From CBFDCQ01 sp965603355 (lineage in GTDB: Bacteria; Hydrogenedentota; CAZGCA01; CBFDCQ01), in NCBI GenBank assembly GCA_965603355.1, contig CBFDCQ010000033.1:1-33957 (forward strand): DNA of 33,957 nucleotides, written 5' to 3'. The translations under genes and the position numbers were made by a program. The notes below the pieces were generated by a model, which worked only from the letters and a program-made list of their open reading frames with translations, searched no databases and had not been told where the DNA came from. The first letter of the stretch is position 1. Each line of letters starts with the position of its first letter. Shown here in pieces: positions 14,801 to 24,100 of the stretch.

Positions 14801-17522
14801 TACTCCGCAGTACAGCACACTCTCATTCTATGCATATCGTGGAAGGTGTGAGCTGATGGATGTAACTCGCCCAAGCCTTATCAAGCTCACTTTGGACAAG
14901 GAGGAGTATGAGGTGGGCGATGAGGTAGCGTTGCGCATCGAATCGCCCTTTGACGGCAAAGCGTTTGTCGTGTTGCAGGGCGAGACGATTCAGGAGGCGT
15001 TCACGGTTGACCTGGAAGACAACGCGGGTGTTGCACGGTTCAACGTGGGGGTCGATCAGGTACCCAATATTTGGGCAGAGGTAACCGTGCTCCACCCCGC
15101 TCGGCGAGAACAAGCCCAAGTCTATCCTTTCGCGAGTTTCGCCATGGCCAATGTCAAGGTGTGCAATTCGCGGCGGGGGCTGGTCGTGGACTTGTCGGAA
15201 GTGCCGGAGACTGTCCGGCCGCAAACCAAGGTCCCCATTACAGTTGCGGTCAGTGATAGCCGTGGTAGGCCGGTAAGAGCCGAGCTGACCCTTGCGGCAG
15301 TGGACGAGGGAATTCACCTGATAACCGGCTACAGAAATCCCAATCCGTACGTTTGGCTCAATCGCTCGCGCCGTCCCGATTTTCGCCGGGCTCACTATTA
15401 CGACAGGGTAGCGTACGATTTCGACAAGCCGTCGGAGGGTGGCGGAGTCGGTGCCGAACTGGCCGAGCGGGTGAGCACTGTTGGTGAGAACTGGATCAGA
15501 TCTGTGGCGTTGTGGTCGGGCGTGGTGCAGACGAACCGCCAGGGCAAAGCCACAATCAGTCTGCAAATACCGGAGTACACGGGGCAACTTCGCCTGGTGG
15601 CCGTGGCCTGTTCCGCCGACGCCCTGGGCAGCGCGAGTACCGGCCTGCGGGTACGTCGTAACTACTCGTTGCGGACGAGCATGCCGCGTTTCCTTCTGCC
15701 CGGCGACCGGACGAGATGCCGCGCAGTGGTGTTCAACCATACGGACAGGCCCTGCAGTGCTCATGTAAGCTGGTCGCCAAGCGGGACGATACGCGGCGGC
15801 GGCGGGAGCGAGGAACTGCAGATTCCGGCCATGGGTGAGGCGGCGCTGTGTGCCGACTTCGAGGCGGGCCGGAGGATGGGCCAGGGCGAGATCCGGTGGG
15901 ACGTGGTGGTCTCTGATTCGTCCGGTACAGAACTTGAGCGGTTCACCGAGCTCGCGCCGCTTCCTGTCCGGCCTCCGGCAGCGTACCAGTCGGCCCATGA
16001 GTTGATCGTGCTGAAACCTGGGGACACAAGGACGATTCGCAACACGACATTCATCGACGACGACCGCGCAGAAGTCGGAATCACAGTCGGGGCCAATCCG
16101 CTGTTGCGCCTCAAGGAAGCGCTCAGTTACGTGGTCGGCTACCCGTACGGATGCACGGAACAAACCACGTCAAAACTCATGCCGCTGTATCTCCTGCGCA
16201 AAAACGCCGACTTGCTGGACACGACCCTCGAGGATGACCAACCGATCGACGCGTATGTCGAGAGCGGGATTGCCCGGCTTTTCGCGATGCAGACCGCATC
16301 CGGCGGTCTGGGTTTCTGGCCGGGCGCGAGCACGCCTTACCCCTACGGTTCGGTCTACGCGTTTCATTTTCTCACGCTGGTCGAAAACGGTCGCGAGTTC
16401 GAGTTACCGGCGGCGAATATGAAGGCTTTGCGAGAGTACGTTCGCAACATTGCCATGGACTGGTCGGACACGTCCAGATCGGCACGCTACCTGCGGGCTT
16501 ACGCCGTGTTCACGTTGGCTCTCGGGGGCGATCTGGAGGCCATTCGTCAGATCGAGCGTTTCGACAACCTCGTTATGCCTCGCACGAGCCGGTTCCTTCT
16601 TGCGGCGGCATTGGCTCGTGCCACACAGGATGAAGACCGGGTAAAACTGTATCTGTCGAGTGCTCCGTGCGAGCCCTACACGGTAACCGAGCAGGACAGG
16701 ACGCTGAACTCCGACATTCGGAACACAGCGGTCGAATTGCTCGCTTTGAACCAGATGAACGCGGACGCCGCAACGCTTGAGCAAAAAGCCAAACTGCTCG
16801 TCGATTTCCTGGCGTATCGCGGCCATGGCAGCACGCAGGAAACGGCGTTCGCCGTCACCGCACTTGCCGACTACCTTGAGAAGTCGAGCGGGAACATCGA
16901 CCTTGCCGCCGCAGTGATCGAGGGACCTGAGCGCACGGCAAGCGTGTCCGGGCGTCAAACGTACTCGGCCAAGCATAAAGGGCAGGGGGGCGCTTTCACG
17001 GTTGCGAATACGGGCGAGGTCGACCTGTTCGTCAACGTAACGACCCGCGGCGTACCTGAGACCATAGATCTGCGGCCCGTCAGCGAGGGTGTTACGGTCG
17101 AGCGCACGTTCTTCACGAACCGGGGTGACAGTATCGTTGCGTCTGAGAGCGCGTTAAGGCAGGGCGAGACCTACGTCGTGGGGATCAGTATGGATTGCAG
17201 GCAAACAGTCAAGAACCTGGTGGTAGCAGACTTGTTGTCGGGTGGGATCGAGATCGAGAACCCGCGGCTCGGCGCTGACGTCATGCCGCGTGCGCGGTTT
17301 CGAGGCGCCGTGGCACCGTCCCATCTCGAGATCCGTGACGACCGGCTGGTACTCGCTTTCGACGAGCTGCGAAAAGGTACTCACCTGTTCTACTACGTTG
17401 TACGCGCGGTAACCCCCGGGAGCTACCAGTATCCGGCTGTCGAGGCGGAGTGCATGTACGATGCACGCGTCCGGGGGCGCTCGACGCCGAGCGTAATTGA
17501 GGTGGGTGATCAAGAGAAATGA
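11826..17522 (+). CDS. Bacterial alpha-2-macroglobulin (YfhM-like) with thioester
   Basis: The 1898-residue periplasmic protein is thought to trap attacking proteases. The ATG at 11826 follows GGAGGT. An uncleaved or lipid-free signal (WTFLLFGVAFLLGVPNTSVA) spans residues ~19-40, with no lipobox cysteine. The N-terminal ~650 residues are beta-rich macroglobulin repeats. ADRELYRPGDTVNLRW near residue 670 is the MG2 block, and a bait-region-type stretch follows. WIRSVALWSGVVQTNRQG near 1222 opens the A2M domain. GCTEQTTSKLMPLYLL places the thioester at C1443-T-E-Q1446, followed by an alpha-helical toroid (GGLGFWPG) that surrounds it. The size is slightly above the usual ~1650 residues of E. coli YfhM. 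Its stop overlaps the pbpC start as ATGA, matching the yfhM-pbpC pairing in other Gram-negatives: protease trap plus wall repair at breached sites. Confidence 0.93.
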   Translation: MIRTFLHDHRRRVSAARWTFLLFGVAFLLGVPNTSVAPSEPEEQTAWLNVVGTVPLEGEALGRQIVIFFDDQISVREEEAGREVFPFTLTPEVNGSFRVGSNFVAFTSEAFPEDRIIRVALSDTLRSVAGKALNPRQRTFSFPTFVFEPRRIWLLDENLDQPVLGVLFPISVSPDDVKRHVEVQTKSGRDVAFAVARGSDTNISRLELKHTVEWPVMVIFKAGLPDRTGTLRLMEDKSFTFRKEPALKVTRARWARFDAGGQQIRLDFSAPVYAAALKRHLTLTDAETEERIPFALVDEERHSQRHHIKVALKKSRSIDLAISQGLVGGRNVVLEQPYSERLTYEPEPLRFRHARFSSRKKEGHVLNCRLNYPVEGQPLREHLEFSPQVQDLRVEPDSYGGFNVFGSWSSKQHYTVTLTSGLIYGDGFTLKEPLTHSVLTGSLPRFLGFGYEEKYYFPRRADGALTIVSRNIDSAKITAHRLFPANIAVAMKDLRNGAGGSAFSRNWCEELAHIEVPVAKNHDQLVETALDTESLFPSDRKGVFCLEAQGTPHGYGSKIALLTDIGVLAHWQNEELVVFVHDLFSLAPLRSAAVSVYSSKNQMLGRARTDRRGIVQFRRFEPSLGTPKVVVVERGDDYAFLELNVRRDDPREYSPVMEAYDRDGYDAFIYADRELYRPGDTVNLRWIVRSGYGPAAADVALLLEVVKPNGRNLLSKPVVLSALGTGGLSLQTQKVYPTGSYKARLLLPGTKKEVGKYSFSLEEFVPNRIKASAKVAEPYWQAGEEYRFEVNAEHLFGGPAADRRAEAKVILRRGAFASEQWSGYRFGNDSKYKPETISCGEQRTDSTGKALFVFRYRAPAEATFPLKATVVGRVFELGGRAVAGRAETTVFPSDTSLGIAASPVSGGKDIEVLAAAIQSDETPADLDSVKVTLERQVWSYYVRRFYGHHAANWSESFEPLESRDVKLTEGTGSTRFSVGDYGYYRVRVHSDRTPQYSTLSFYAYRGRCELMDVTRPSLIKLTLDKEEYEVGDEVALRIESPFDGKAFVVLQGETIQEAFTVDLEDNAGVARFNVGVDQVPNIWAEVTVLHPARREQAQVYPFASFAMANVKVCNSRRGLVVDLSEVPETVRPQTKVPITVAVSDSRGRPVRAELTLAAVDEGIHLITGYRNPNPYVWLNRSRRPDFRRAHYYDRVAYDFDKPSEGGGVGAELAERVSTVGENWIRSVALWSGVVQTNRQGKATISLQIPEYTGQLRLVAVACSADALGSASTGLRVRRNYSLRTSMPRFLLPGDRTRCRAVVFNHTDRPCSAHVSWSPSGTIRGGGGSEELQIPAMGEAALCADFEAGRRMGQGEIRWDVVVSDSSGTELERFTELAPLPVRPPAAYQSAHELIVLKPGDTRTIRNTTFIDDDRAEVGITVGANPLLRLKEALSYVVGYPYGCTEQTTSKLMPLYLLRKNADLLDTTLEDDQPIDAYVESGIARLFAMQTASGGLGFWPGASTPYPYGSVYAFHFLTLVENGREFELPAANMKALREYVRNIAMDWSDTSRSARYLRAYAVFTLALGGDLEAIRQIERFDNLVMPRTSRFLLAAALARATQDEDRVKLYLSSAPCEPYTVTEQDRTLNSDIRNTAVELLALNQMNADAATLEQKAKLLVDFLAYRGHGSTQETAFAVTALADYLEKSSGNIDLAAAVIEGPERTASVSGRQTYSAKHKGQGGAFTVANTGEVDLFVNVTTRGVPETIDLRPVSEGVTVERTFFTNRGDSIVASESALRQGETYVVGISMDCRQTVKNLVVADLLSGGIEIENPRLGADVMPRARFRGAVAPSHLEIRDDRLVLAFDELRKGTHLFYYVVRAVTPGSYQYPAVEAECMYDARVRGRSTPSVIEVGDQEK

Positions 17523-19930
17523 ACTGCACGCTTCAAAGAAGACAGATGCAGCGCAAGATGCGCGATGCGGTACGAGCCTGTTTCGCGCGTTGTCTGCTCC
17601 GGTACGTCCGGCGGCGGCGAGCGCTCGGAATGTGGTGGCGGGCGCACCGCCGTAGTATGCTGCGGGCCGTTCTCGGATGCATCGTGGTTGCCGCGGCGGT
17701 GCTGCTGCGGCCGATGGATGTGGCACCGTACCTGGCGTGTGAATCGTCCGGCGAGATGCTGGACCGTGACGGCCGCCTCATGTACGCTTTTCTCAACGAG
17801 CGGGAGCAATGGTGTTTCCCACGCGACCTGGACGCGATCAGCCGCTACCTTGTTCAAGCAACGATCGCTACTGAGGACCAGCACTTCCATAAACATTTCG
17901 GGGTTGACCCGCTGGCGGTGTTGCGGGCCGCCTGTCAGAACGTGCGAGCCGGGCACGTGGTATCGGGCGCGTCCACCTTGTCGATGCAGGTCGTGAAGCT
18001 CACCGACGGGCCCGGGCGGTCGCTTTTGGGCAAGGTGCGCCAGGCGATCCAGGCTGTGCGCCTTGAATGCCGCGTGGACAAGAGCGAGATCCTGACCGCG
18101 TACCTGAACAGGACCCCCTACGGGTTGAATCTCAGCGGCTGCGAAGCGGCCGCGCGCCGCTACTTCGGGAAAACCGCCGCCGAGTTGACCCTGCCCGAGG
18201 CCGCGCTTCTCGCGGGATTGCCGAAGAGCCCCGCCTCCTACCAGCCGTTGAGCCACCCAGAAAGGGCCCAAGCCCGCCGCAACTACGTTCTCCGGCGCAT
18301 GTGCAAAGAGGGATTCATTTCGGAGAGGCGATGCGAAACGGCCTGCGAGACTCCACTCGGGGTGCGATGGAATGCTTTTCCGCAGTTGGCGCCCCATCTT
18401 GCCATGCGCCTGAGATCCGCCTTAGCGAGCGGGGGGCGGATCATGACCAGTCTGGATTACGATGTCCAGCGCGCGGCGGAACAATCGGCCCGCCGCTGGT
18501 TGAGCAACTTTGGAGGCGGGATCGGCAATGCCGCCTTGATTATAGTGGACGTGCCGACAACGTCCGTGTTGGCGCGCGTCGGGTCGGCCGACTTCTTCAA
18601 CACGCCGGGCGGCGGCCAGGTAGATGTGTGTCGCGCGGCGCGGTCGCCGGGATCCGCCCTGAAACCTTTTGTCTACGCGCTGAGCATGGAGCGGGAGTCT
18701 CTGTACGCGTCCGAGATGCTGTTCGATGGCCCGCTGGACTATGGACTGTATGACCCGGAGAATTACGATGGAAACAACTGCGGGCTCGTGACTGCGTCGT
18801 CCGCGCTAAAGAGGTCGCTCAACGTGCCGGCTATTACCGTCCTCGAACGCGTGGGTATCGGGCCGTTTTGCGAGTTCCTCAAGAGTCTTGGCATCACAAC
18901 GCTCGATCGGACCGCTGCGCACTACGGTTTGGGCCTGGTCATTGGGAGTTGCGAGGTGCGGCTCGATGAACTGGCTGCGGCATACTGTATGCTGGCCAAC
19001 CTGGGCGAGTACCGACCGCTGCGTACTCTGACCGATGCCCCCCCGTCAAAACCAGCACGCATGTTGTCCCGGGGCACGTGCCTCAAGATCTACGAAATGC
19101 TTGAACAGGCGTTGCCTGCGGAGGTGCATTGCGGCGCTATGCCGGCTGTGGGAGCGGACCCGCGCGTCTGCTGGAAAACCGGCACCTCCACGAAACATCG
19201 CGATGCCTGGAGCTTCGTTTTCAACAGGCAATACCTTGTAGGAGTGTGGATGGGTAACAACGATAGTACTCCCTCTCGGTGTCTGGTCGGCGCGGAGGCG
19301 GCCTTGCCCCTGGCCGGTCAGCAGTTCCGGTCGCTATCGGTCCGGAATACGCCGAGCTGGCCCGAAGGCGGCGGCGACCTGCGCGGGACAGCGGTATGCG
19401 CCAGAAGCGGTCTTCCCCGATCGGAATGGTGTCGTCACACCAGGCAGGTTCTTCTCCCGCGCAGCCAATACAAGCACCGGATCTGTGACGTGCACTATCC
19501 CATGGTGCGAGGTCGGGGAGAGGAGCGGAACGTACCGGTTCAGGTTGTTGAACGCTGGCCGGGGGCAGCGAGGGGCTGGAACCTCGCGCAGATCAGTGCA
19601 CCGCTCAGGAGGAGGGACATCGCGCGAAGTCAAGCAGCCAGCCGAAGGAAAGTGGTGCAGATTATCGCCCCGGCAGACAAGGCAGAATATGTCCTGACGA
19701 ATGAGGCGGACGGCGACCGCCTCACCCTGCAGGCCAGCCTTGACCGGGACGCGTCGCTCCATTGGTATCTTGATGACCGGTACCTGGGCAAATCTCAGCC
19801 GGAGCGGACGCTCACAATGGCGTTGAAATCCGGCCGGCACACCGTGGCTTGCATGGCTGAGGACGGAACTGTGGATGTCGTGAGTTTCGACGTCTTGAGT
19901 CCAAGTAGATCGCCAATCCTCCTAGATTGA
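17519..19930 (+). CDS. pbpC: Penicillin-binding protein 1C (bifunctional peptidoglycan synthase)
   Basis: The 803-residue protein has a basic cytoplasmic start, one membrane anchor (LGCIVVAAAVLL, around residues 55-66), a GT51 transglycosylase domain and a transpeptidase domain. GT51 is marked by E119-D-Q-HFHKHFG (catalytic Glu) and by GASTLSMQVVKL. The transpeptidase has all three motifs: S379-A-L-K382, S433-L-N435 and K553-T-G-T. A C-terminal beta domain (residues ~715-800, with LHWYLDDRYLG) matches the BiPBP_C module typical of PBP1C. It polymerises and crosslinks glycan strands in the periplasm, although E. coli PBP1C has little measured transpeptidase activity. Translation is coupled to the macroglobulin gene by the ATGA overlap at 17519-17522. 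No obvious terminator follows in the 233 bases to 20163. Confidence 0.95.
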   Translation: MNCTLQRRQMQRKMRDAVRACFARCLLRYVRRRRALGMWWRAHRRSMLRAVLGCIVVAAAVLLRPMDVAPYLACESSGEMLDRDGRLMYAFLNEREQWCFPRDLDAISRYLVQATIATEDQHFHKHFGVDPLAVLRAACQNVRAGHVVSGASTLSMQVVKLTDGPGRSLLGKVRQAIQAVRLECRVDKSEILTAYLNRTPYGLNLSGCEAAARRYFGKTAAELTLPEAALLAGLPKSPASYQPLSHPERAQARRNYVLRRMCKEGFISERRCETACETPLGVRWNAFPQLAPHLAMRLRSALASGGRIMTSLDYDVQRAAEQSARRWLSNFGGGIGNAALIIVDVPTTSVLARVGSADFFNTPGGGQVDVCRAARSPGSALKPFVYALSMERESLYASEMLFDGPLDYGLYDPENYDGNNCGLVTASSALKRSLNVPAITVLERVGIGPFCEFLKSLGITTLDRTAAHYGLGLVIGSCEVRLDELAAAYCMLANLGEYRPLRTLTDAPPSKPARMLSRGTCLKIYEMLEQALPAEVHCGAMPAVGADPRVCWKTGTSTKHRDAWSFVFNRQYLVGVWMGNNDSTPSRCLVGAEAALPLAGQQFRSLSVRNTPSWPEGGGDLRGTAVCARSGLPRSEWCRHTRQVLLPRSQYKHRICDVHYPMVRGRGEERNVPVQVVERWPGAARGWNLAQISAPLRRRDIARSQAASRRKVVQIIAPADKAEYVLTNEADGDRLTLQASLDRDASLHWYLDDRYLGKSQPERTLTMALKSGRHTVACMAEDGTVDVVSFDVLSPSRSPILLD

Positions 19931-20163
19931 AGCTTGTCACGGTCCGCAAACAGCCGGAATTGCCCCATGCCCTTATTCTTGCGGCTAATCAGGCGGGCAT
20001 GAGCGGGGAACCCCAAGATAACCACGTGACATCTACTGGTTGAAATGGTAGATTATAAGCTGGTGTCGGCGGGTACGCTACGACCATGAATCAGCAATGC
20101 TGCAGTTGGCTGAGCGCAGCGTGCGCGACTAAGCGCAGTCAGGTGATCAATCAGGTCGAGTAG

Positions 20164-20892
20164 TCATTTCCTCGTGACCTGTTGCCTTATCTCCTCCATC
20201 ATCTGATGACATTCAGCTTGAGCTTCCGCCATTCCCTTCAGGGTGACGTTCCCGCTCTTGAGGTAGTCCAGCAGCACAGCTTCCGCCGCCACAAACTGCT
20301 CGCACGCGTGGCCGACCTCGCTGGCGATGTCGTTCGGAATGGTCGTGACGCCGTCGGAGTCGCCATGCAGCAGGTCGCCCGGATGCACCGTCACGCCTCC
20401 CACATGCACGGGCACTTGTATTGACGGGATACTGCAGTATCCGTGTGCGCAGATTGCGCCGTTCGTGAAGACCGGGAAACCGAGCGTTCTCACTTGCGGC
20501 AAATCTCGGCCTGCACCGCTGGTTACAAGGCCACTGGCGCCGAATGCTTTGTATGCAGTGCACATCACTTCACCGAACGTGGCGGCGACCGGCGGATCGT
20601 CAAGATCCTGGAATACTACCACGGGCGGACCGGGCATTTCGCGGAAAAGGTCGACTTGCTTTTCGAGGCTCGAATACACGTCGTCCTGGGACGGAGCGGC
20701 CGACCGAAATGTCGCTGTAGCAGCGTACCCGACCATCGGCGGCAATTTAGGAAAACAGGCCTGGATGCGTTTGTCCATGAAACCGACGGTCCTGGGACGA
20801 ACGTTAAAGAGCTCGATAACGTTGCACACTGTGGGTGTGTCGTACTTGCGCAAGAGATCGAGTCCATCTGCTGATAGCGGTTCACGAGTCAT
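20164..20892 (-). CDS. RraA-family protein (HMG/CHA-type aldolase-like)
   Basis: The 242-residue protein belongs to the family formerly labelled 'dimethylmenaquinone methyltransferase', whose members are metal-dependent aldolases/oxaloacetate decarboxylases or RNase E inhibitors. Supporting blocks are LLRKYDTPTVCNVIELF at the N-terminus (substrate loop), GLVTSGAGRDLPQV (the R-D pair that binds substrate and metal), and VHPGDLLHGDSDGVTTIP near the C-terminus. The start ATG at 20892 follows GGAGGAGACC, an ideal ribosome-binding site; the open frame upstream to 20991 is not supported. It stands alone on the minus strand with its own possible promoter at 20941-20969. Enzyme activity is likelier than RNase E inhibition because the R-D motif is kept, but the substrate is unknown. 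Confidence 0.85.
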   Translation of the reverse strand: MTREPLSADGLDLLRKYDTPTVCNVIELFNVRPRTVGFMDKRIQACFPKLPPMVGYAATATFRSAAPSQDDVYSSLEKQVDLFREMPGPPVVVFQDLDDPPVAATFGEVMCTAYKAFGASGLVTSGAGRDLPQVRTLGFPVFTNGAICAHGYCSIPSIQVPVHVGGVTVHPGDLLHGDSDGVTTIPNDIASEVGHACEQFVAAEAVLLDYLKSGNVTLKGMAEAQAECHQMMEEIRQQVTRK

Positions 20893-20940
20893 GGTCTCCT
20901 CCAGTTCTCTGCGTTTAGCGTAGCTGGCCCCTGGAGTTGA

Positions 20941-20969
20941 AGTATAGCAGATGCGTAAACGGCAGTCGA
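20941..20969 (-). promoter_or_regulatory. Possible promoter for the RraA-like gene
   Basis: TCGACT (20964-20969), a 17-base spacer and TATACT (20941-20946) on the minus strand. The -10 is good and the -35 is moderate (4 of 6). It would give a leader of about 40 bases. Confidence 0.4.
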
Positions 20970-21150
20970 GGGATAAAGGGCCGTGTGACAACCTCTTCGA
21001 GCGCCTGGGTCGATCTCATGAAACCTGCCGCATGCCGGACGGGTTCGGAGCCGATCTACTGCGGGCTCATTCTGTAGAGCCCAGCCCCGCGCGTGTTCAA
21101 ACCGGGAATGTAAACGCAGGATTGCGGCTCGAGCGTCGGGAAAGGGCGCT

Positions 21151-24100
21151 TCATTCCGCGCCGCGATCCAACCTCCGCAGCGACGCCGCGCCGATACCGA
21201 GAAGAGCCAGCACCAGCGGCCACACGGCCAATGGCACCGCCGGCACATCGTCCGGATCGTACGGGTCTGCGCCAAACGTGATTTCAAGCAGGTCGTTGAA
21301 ACCGTCTCCATCCGAATCCCTATCGAGATAGTTCGGGATTCCGTCTCCGTCCAGGTCGTCCGTATCCTCGGTTTCATCCGGGATTGTGTCCCCATCCGCG
21401 TCGGTGTCGAGATAGTCCGGGATACCGTCGTTATCCCAGTCTTCGGTCCCCTCTTCCTCGTCCGGGATTGTGTCCCCATCCGAGTCCGTGTCGAGGAAAT
21501 TCGAAATCCCGTCATCGTCGGGATCGCCGGTTCCCTCTTCCTCGTCCGGGATACCGTCGCCATCTGAATCCGTGTCGAGGAAGTTGGGCACGCCGTCATC
21601 GTCTGGATCGCCCGTACCTTCCAGTTCGTCGGGGAGCCCGTCACCGTCCGCGTCCTCGAAGGCCGTCCACAATTCCCTACCCGTTGTACCGTCGTCGGCC
21701 ACGAAGTAAAGTGCGCAGTCCAACTCCGTCAGCTCGGCCGGATTTGAGTTGGCCGGTCCGGGATTGATGTCCATGACGGGAACTGTGCCCACCGCGGTTC
21801 CGTCCGTCCTCCAGAGTTCCCGGCCTGTCGCGCCGTCGGTCGCGACAAAATACAAGACACCACCCACCTCAGTGAAGAACTCCGGATCGGAACTACCGCC
21901 CGGATAAATATCCAGAAGCATGTTCGTGCCCGGTACCGTCCCATCGCTTCTCCAGAGTTCCCGGCCCTGTACCCCATCGTCCGCCGAGAAATAGAGCGTG
22001 CCATTGTAGTTGAACATGGACCGGGGCACCGAACCGTCCGTAGGGTTGATGTCCATGAACAAACTGGTTCCTGGGTATGTTCCGTCACTCGCCCACAGTT
22101 CCGCACCGTTTGTTCCGTCATCAGCCCGGAAGAACACGAGGCCGTTGAAGGAGACCATGGAGCGGGGATTGGAACTACCCGAGGGGTTAATGTCCTTAAC
22201 AGGGAGCGTTCCTGACAGTGTCCCGTCGCTTTTCCAGAGCTCGACCCCCCTACTGCCGTCGTTTGCGGCGAAATAGACCGTTCCGCCTATGTTCGTCGTC
22301 GCAGACGGGCTCGAACTGCGTAAACCCGGGTAAATATCTCTTACAAGAGAGGTGCCCGCCGGGGTCCCGTCGCTCGTCCATAGCTCGGCGCCAGTCGCGC
22401 CGTCGTTTGCACGAAAGAACAGCTTGCCATCGGCGACGACAACTGTTGAGATGCTTGAGCTTCCGGAGGAGTTGATATCCAGAACCATGTTCGTCCCGGA
22501 TGTCGCACCGTCGCTGCTCCAGAGCTCGAACCCGTTAGTACCGTCGTTTGCTCTGAAGAACAGTGTCTCGTTCGCACTCGTCAGGAAACCGGGCGCGGAG
22601 CTCCCCGATCCAGCATACACATCACGAAGCAGTGTTGTGCCGCCAGCGGTGCCGTCACTGACCCACAACTCGTGCCCGTCGACGCCGTCGTTTGCACTGA
22701 AGTAGACCTTGTCTTCCAGCACGGTCAAAAAGCTCGCGGAAGAGCTTCCGGGACCGGGCAGAATATCCTTAACCAGGGTCGTACCCTCTTCAGTCCCATC
22801 GCTGACCCACAACTCTTCTCCCAGGAGACCGTGTTCGGCTGCAAAACACAGTCTGCCGTTCAAAGGTGTCAGGGAGGACGGACTGGAATCGCTCGCGATA
22901 ACCGTGCTGTTGATGTCTTTGACCAGACTTGTGGTTTCGCTCGTTCCCTCGCTAATCCATACCTCGTCTCCATAGGAGCCGTCGTTTGCCCGGAAGAATA
23001 GAGTGCCGTTGACGTTCGTCAAGAACATGGGAAAGGAGGAACCGCCTCCGAAATAGATGTCTTCGACCATAAGAGTGCCTGTCGGAGTGCCGTCGCTCGA
23101 CCATAGCTCGGCGCCATTCGGGCCGTTGTCGGCCCGGAACAGCAGCGTGCCATTGACGTTGACCAGATACGACGGTACTGAACCGAGGGCACCGGGAAAG
23201 ATATCCTGCACCAGCGCCGTGCCAGGCCCTGTCCCGTCGCTCCTCCACAGTTCGATCCCACTAACGTCGTCGTCCGCTTTGAAGAAAAGGACACCATTTA
23301 CGTCGGTAAGCCACGACGGGTAGGAACCGTTTGCACCCGGAAAGATGTCGGCTACCATTGCGGTGCCGCCGGTTGATCCGTCGGTCCTCCACAACTCCGG
23401 TCCGGTCGTCCCGTCCTCCGCGACGAAGAATAACGTCCCGCCGACATCGACGAGCCAGGATATGTTGGCGCCCGCGTCAGGGTGGATATCTCCGACGAGT
23501 GCGGTGCCTTCAGGCGTGCCGTCGCTCCTCCACAACTCCGGTCCGGTCGTCCCGTCCTCCGCGACGAAGTAAAGCGTGTTGTTCGATGTGGCAAACCCGA
23601 GAGGGTCAGAACTTCCTGAGGGATTAATGTCCAGCACCATGCTCGTTCCGGATTCGGTGCCGTCGCTCTTCCAGAGTTCCCTCTGAGCGCCGTCGAAAGC
23701 AGAGAAGAATAGCTCGCTCCCCAGACTTGTCAGCTCCAGGGGGAAACCGTTGCCGGCAGTGTTGATGTCTCTTACCATGACCGTATTGGAGGAGTGGCCG
23801 TCGCTTCGCCACAACTCCGAACCGTTAACTCCATCGTTCGCCCGAAAGTAAAGTGTACCATTCAGTTCCGTCAAGCTGCTGGGATTTGAGGACCCCGACT
23901 GATTGATATCCATCACGATGAAGGTACCGGAACCGGTGCCGTTGCTTTTCCATAACTCCGTACCGTGCACCCCGTCGTTCGCACGGAAGTAGAGGGTACC
24001 GTTAACGTTCGTGAGTTCAGTTGGGTTAGAACTGCCTCCCACGTTGATGTCTCTTACAAGGACAGTTCCCCCGAGTGTCCCGTCGCTCTTCCATAGCTCG

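Noticed and set aside
14823..16163. 446-codon minus-strand open frame
   Set aside because: It lies wholly inside the alpha-2-macroglobulin gene, is rich in Arg, His and Pro as antisense frames of GC-rich genes are, and has no motif.
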